DNA of 64,000 bases from Inediibacterium massiliense (GTDB taxonomy: Bacteria > Bacillota > Clostridia > Peptostreptococcales > Thermotaleaceae). Below are positions 61,641-64,000 of this stretch, in pieces (position 1 is the stretch's first letter; every line of letters starts with the position of its first letter). The stretch covers positions 217,406 to 281,405 of the forward strand of contig NZ_LN876585.1 in assembly GCF_001282725.1 (NCBI RefSeq), read 5' to 3'. Below the pieces are notes generated by a model. That model did not search any database and had not been told where the DNA came from. It saw nothing but the letters and a program-made list of their open reading frames with translations. The position numbers and the translations under genes are program-made.

Positions 61641-61769
61641 ACATATTCCTCCTATGTAATGAGCAAAATCAGATATTTTTATAAGCTTATCATAGCATAA
61701 TTTTAAAAAAATAGGATATAGTTCTATGAATTTTCAATTTTTCAACACAAAATCATCACAAAGTTTTTC

Positions 61770-61775
61770 TATACT
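61770..61775 (+). promoter_or_regulatory. Probable -10 element of the DUF2680-like gene
   Basis: TATACT about 41 bases before the ATG, with no good -35 at 17 bases upstream but T-rich TTTTCAA/TTTTTCAA sequences nearby. A weak -35 would fit activation by the divergent response regulator; this is inference. Confidence 0.35.
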
Positions 61776-61816
61776 GTAGTTGTCAAAGCAAAACAAAATT
61801 GAAAGGGGAAATGAAA

Positions 61817-62515
61817 ATGAATCACAAAATGAAGAAAGTAGTTACAACAGCATTAATAGGTACTATGACATTATCTATGGCAGGAATGGCTTTTGCAGAT
61901 ACTAAGGCAGAGCTTACACAAAAACCAGTTAAAGTAAAATTTACTCATGAACAAATGAGGGAGAAAGTAAATACAGCATTTGATGAAGCTATTTCAAAAG
62001 GAATTATCACACAAGAGCAAAAAAATCAATTATTAGAAAATGGTATGATGAATGGACCAAAAGGATTTGAAAAAGGAAATAAACCATCTAAAGAAGATAG
62101 AGAAGCTTTCAAAAACTTATCACAAGAAGAAAGACAAGAAAAGATGAAAGAAAAACTAGCACAAGCAGTAAAAGATGGAAAGATGACACAAGAACAAGCA
62201 GATAAAATATTAGCAAATGGACCAAAAGGATTTGAAAAAGGAAATAAACCATCTAAAGAAGATAGAGAAGCTTTCAAAAACTTATCACAAGAAGAAAGAC
62301 AAGAAAAGATGAAAGAAAAATTAGCACAAGCAGTAAAAGACGGAAAGATGACACAAGAACAAGCAGATAAAATATTAGAAAACAAAGAAACAGGCAAGAA
62401 GATGGGAATGAGAAAAGTTCCAGAAAACAGAATATTAAAAGCAGGTGTGGAGAAAGGGATTATTACACAAGAGCAAGCTGATGAAATTACAAAAATATTT
62501 ATAGAACAAAGATAA
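61817..62515 (+). CDS. Exported DUF2680-like repeat protein
   Basis: 232 residues with a signal peptide (cleavage near AFA). The mature protein is very charged and helical, made of short helix-hairpin units ending in ITQEQ or MTQEQ (GIITQEQKNQLLE, GKMTQEQADKILA, GIITQEQADEITK), the pattern of DUF2680. A 55-residue block (NGPKGFEKGNKPSKED... to ...EQADKILA) occurs twice in tandem with essentially identical DNA. ATG 61817 lies eight bases after AAAGGGG; ATG 61811 is nearer. Divergent from a two-component system that may regulate it. Function of the family is unknown; envelope-stress or metal binding is speculation. Confidence 0.82.
   Translation: MNHKMKKVVTTALIGTMTLSMAGMAFADTKAELTQKPVKVKFTHEQMREKVNTAFDEAISKGIITQEQKNQLLENGMMNGPKGFEKGNKPSKEDREAFKNLSQEERQEKMKEKLAQAVKDGKMTQEQADKILANGPKGFEKGNKPSKEDREAFKNLSQEERQEKMKEKLAQAVKDGKMTQEQADKILENKETGKKMGMRKVPENRILKAGVEKGIITQEQADEITKIFIEQR
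62051..62380 (+). repeat. 165-bp in-frame tandem duplication
   Basis: Unit 1 spans 62051-62215 and unit 2 62216-62380. They differ at only a few positions (for example AAACTAGC versus AAATTAGC, GATGG versus GACGG), all silent until the last codon. 165 bp equals 55 codons, so the frame is kept. Confidence 0.93.
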
Positions 62516-62520
62516 ATAGA

Positions 62521-62551
62521 CAAAGGCTTTGGATTTTCCAAAGCTCTTTTG
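62521..62551 (+). terminator. Terminator after the DUF2680-like gene
   Basis: GCTTTGG, ATTTT, CCAAAGC followed by TCTTTTG. Confidence 0.75.
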
Positions 62552-62680
62552 TATGATTTTGAAAAAATTAAAGAAATGATTTCGAACCTTAAAAATTGGG
62601 ATATAATTAAAGTATCAATATAAGTAAAGATTAAATGGATATTTGGTTTTATATTATATTTCAAAAAAGGGGAGAAAGTC

Positions 62681-63160
62681 ATGAAAACACTCATTATTTA
62701 TTATTCACTAGAAGGAAATACCCGTCAAATGGCGGAGTGGATTCAAAAAGAGACAGGGGGAGAGCTTCTAGAATTAAAGCCAAAGAAAGATATTCCTTCT
62801 AAAGGATTTATGAGGTATGTAAAGGGTGGAAAACAAGTATTATTGAAGCAAAAGCCTGATTTATATTCTATTCATCAAAATATAGATGAGTATGACTATA
62901 TCTATATGGGTACCCCTGTATGGGCTGGATCTTTTGTACCTGCTTTTTTAACATTGTTTTCTATGGTACATATAAAGAATAAAAAAATAGCTTTATTTTG
63001 TACGAATAAAAGAAGCTGCGGAAATACATTTGATCATTTCAAAAAAGCTTTGGAAGGAAATCATATTGTAGGAGAGTTAGATTGTAAGGACCCTGTAGAG
63101 AATGAAACGAATAAAAAGAATGTTTTACAATGGGTAAAATCAATGGATTGGGGAAATTGA
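62681..63160 (+). CDS. Flavodoxin family protein
   Basis: 159 residues. The phosphate-binding loop YYSLEGNTRQMAEWI (about 8-22) binds FMN, with MGTPVWAGSFVPA (about 88-100) and the LFCTNKRSCGNTF loop as the other flavin-contacting segments. Members carry electrons or act as small FMN oxidoreductases. AGGGGAG precedes the ATG. A short hairpin (63170-63190) follows, then a new promoter, so it is probably monocistronic. Confidence 0.9.
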   Translation: MKTLIIYYSLEGNTRQMAEWIQKETGGELLELKPKKDIPSKGFMRYVKGGKQVLLKQKPDLYSIHQNIDEYDYIYMGTPVWAGSFVPAFLTLFSMVHIKNKKIALFCTNKRSCGNTFDHFKKALEGNHIVGELDCKDPVENETNKKNVLQWVKSMDWGN

Positions 63161-63190
63161 TAAAATGTTTAGACTTTTCCATCAAGTCTA

Positions 63191-63219
63191 TTGACGAAGA
63201 AGATAGAGCGTGCTATGAT
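63191..63219 (+). promoter_or_regulatory. Promoter of the zinc-ribbon gene
   Basis: TTGACG (63191-63196), 17-base spacer, TATGAT (63214-63219), predicting a transcript start near 63226 and a leader of about 95 bases. Confidence 0.7.
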
Positions 63220-63249
63220 AAAACTGAATCAATGATTTAACAACTCTCG

Positions 63250-63314
63250 AACAATTCCTCCTAATCCCTGGATGAAATTGTGTAGGATTGTTAAAATCAA
63301 CCAGAATTAGGAGG
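63250..63314 (+). promoter_or_regulatory. Possible bistable leader that hides the ribosome binding site
   Basis: CCTCCTAAT (63257-63265) is complementary to ATTAGGAGG (63306-63314), which contains the whole ribosome binding site; CTGG (63268-63271) with CCAG (63301-63304) extends the stem. The same upstream segment (AACAATTCCT, 63250-63259) can instead pair with AGGATTGTT (63284-63292), which would free the site. The two folds exclude each other, as in an RNA thermometer or riboswitch-like element. Confidence 0.6.
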
Positions 63315-63321
63315 TGCCCCT

Positions 63322-63489
63322 ATGGCAGATAAAACTTTAGTTTGTCAAGATTGTGGAAAAGAGTTTGTTTTTACTGAAGGAGAACAAGAATTCTTTAAAG
63401 AAAAAGGCTTTGAAAGTGAACCTAAAAGATGTATAGAATGCAGAAGAACAAGAAGACAACAAAAAGGATCTAAAAAACCAAGAGAATAA
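63322..63489 (+). CDS. Small zinc-ribbon protein
   Basis: 55 residues: MADKTLVCQDCGKEFVFTEG, then ...KRCIECRRTRRQ, giving a CxxC...CxxC zinc ribbon followed by a basic Arg/Lys/Gln tail. This small family is widespread in clostridia and Bacillus, often near cold-shock or ribosome-related genes, and may bind nucleic acid; its function is not known. TTAGGAGGTG lies eight bases before the ATG and can be masked by upstream pairing. Own promoter and own terminator, just upstream of the rRNA operon. Confidence 0.85.
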   Translation: MADKTLVCQDCGKEFVFTEGEQEFFKEKGFESEPKRCIECRRTRRQQKGSKKPRE

Positions 63490-63498
63490 AGATATTGC

Positions 63499-63528
63499 AA
63501 CTGCCTATATATTAGGCAGTTTTTTTAG
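63499..63528 (+). terminator. Terminator after the zinc-ribbon gene
   Basis: AACTGCCTA, TATAT, TAGGCAGTT with seven T. Confidence 0.92.
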
Positions 63529-63555
63529 TTTTTATTATAAAAAACAAAAAAACTA

Positions 63556-63584
63556 TTGACCACAATCAAAATATATGATATATT
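63556..63584 (+). promoter_or_regulatory. rRNA promoter P1
   Basis: TTGACC (63556-63561), 17 bases, TATATT (63579-63584). Confidence 0.75.
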
Positions 63585-63628
63585 ACTATTCGTGCCTGAC
63601 ACAAAAGAAAGAAAAAAACAAAATAATG

Positions 63629-63657
63629 TTGACAGGTGCAAAAATATGTGTTAAATT
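63629..63657 (+). promoter_or_regulatory. rRNA promoter P2
   Basis: TTGACA (63629-63634), 17 bases, TAAATT (63652-63657); followed by GTCGTCGCCAC at the likely start region. Confidence 0.78.
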
Positions 63658-63695
63658 ATTAAATGTCGTCGCCACTAAAAAAATAAAAAAAGTGG

Positions 63696-63724
63696 TTGAC
63701 AACAAGAAACAAAAATGATAAGAT
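63696..63724 (+). promoter_or_regulatory. rRNA promoter P3
   Basis: TTGACA (63696-63701), 17 bases, TAAGAT (63719-63724). The likely transcript start lies in GTCGCC, which forms a hairpin with GGCGAC at 63745-63750. Confidence 0.82.
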
Positions 63725-63762
63725 GTTTAAGTCGCCAAAACAACGGCGACATAAAAAGAGAT

Positions 63763-63777
63763 TGACCTTTGAAAACT
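63763..63777 (+). promoter_or_regulatory. boxA-like rRNA antitermination site
   Basis: TGACCTTTGAAAACT resembles the Firmicutes boxA (TGxTCTTTGAAAACT) bound by NusB/S10 in the rRNA leader, about 80 bases before mature 16S. Confidence 0.7.
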
Positions 63778-63858
63778 AAACAGCACAAGAAATGACAAGC
63801 AAAAACATGCAAAATGCCAAAATGATATTTTGAGCAAGAAGCACAAACCTCGAAGATT

Positions 63859-64000
<142 letters not shown>

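Noticed and set aside
62026..62694. Long minus-strand open frame opposite the DUF2680-like gene
   Set aside because: It is the shadow of a strongly biased, repetitive plus-strand gene; the translation is Ser/Phe/Cys-rich with no sensible motifs.

Overview
This is an AT-rich chromosomal segment from a low-GC, Gram-positive, anaerobic bacterium of the class Clostridia. The evidence is the Bacillus/Clostridium-type acpS-nnr-lipoprotein-alr-mazEF block, a rubrerythrin, a split two-subunit transketolase, a very large two-domain HgdC-type dehydratase activator, strong AGGAGG ribosome binding sites with frequent TTG/GTG starts, and the 5' end of a 16S rRNA gene of clostridial appearance. I cannot fix the genus from the sequence alone; an Alkaliphilus/Crassaminicella-like lineage would fit.

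Layout. 0-5 kb: acpS, nnrDE, a LolA/YdcC-like lipoprotein, alr and the ndoAI-ndoA (mazEF) toxin-antitoxin pair. 5-7 kb: a REP-associated (RAYT) transposase between inverted GGGACGGTTAA sequences, then a LysE-type exporter. 7.2-20.5 kb: a long surface-polymer region (phosphodiester glycosidase, GH26-like hydrolase, SGNH hydrolase plus MBOAT acyltransferase, a small exported protein, MurJ-like flippase, DUF5693, CsaB, TagA/WecG). 20.9-32.8 kb: transketolase subunits, PrcB-like and LysM envelope proteins, Lon-like protease, 5-formyl-THF cyclo-ligase, ftsEX plus an M23 hydrolase, mutY, rubrerythrin. 33-37.5 kb: an atoE-atoD-atoA short-chain fatty acid cassette and recJ. 37.5-50.2 kb: a diguanylate cyclase, the HgdC-like activator, NhaC, GNAT, a TIM-barrel protein, a ComK-like regulator, a GAF/ATPase sensor and an SLC13/ArsB-like permease. 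50.3-56.4 kb: an accessory region with an unknown membrane-anchored protein, a small coiled-coil membrane protein present in two copies (one truncated), a DUF2442 protein, and a PLD-nuclease/SF2-helicase protein followed by a methyltransferase. 56.6-63.5 kb: a GGDEF-EAL protein, a two-component system divergent from a DUF2680-like exported protein with an internal tandem duplication, a flavodoxin and a small zinc-ribbon protein behind a possible bistable leader. The window ends with three tandem rRNA promoters, a boxA-like site and the first ~140 bases of 16S rRNA.

The most unusual feature is a family of ~200-bp imperfect palindromic repeats: six full-length copies and one remnant, all in the same orientation and all directly downstream of genes. 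At five full copies the element lies between two near-identical copies of a stem-loop (usually terminator-like) whose sequence is specific to that locus. This suggests insertion into terminators with duplication of the whole hairpin. At a sixth site the element supplies the stop codon of the Lon-like protease. No transposase is linked to this family within the window.
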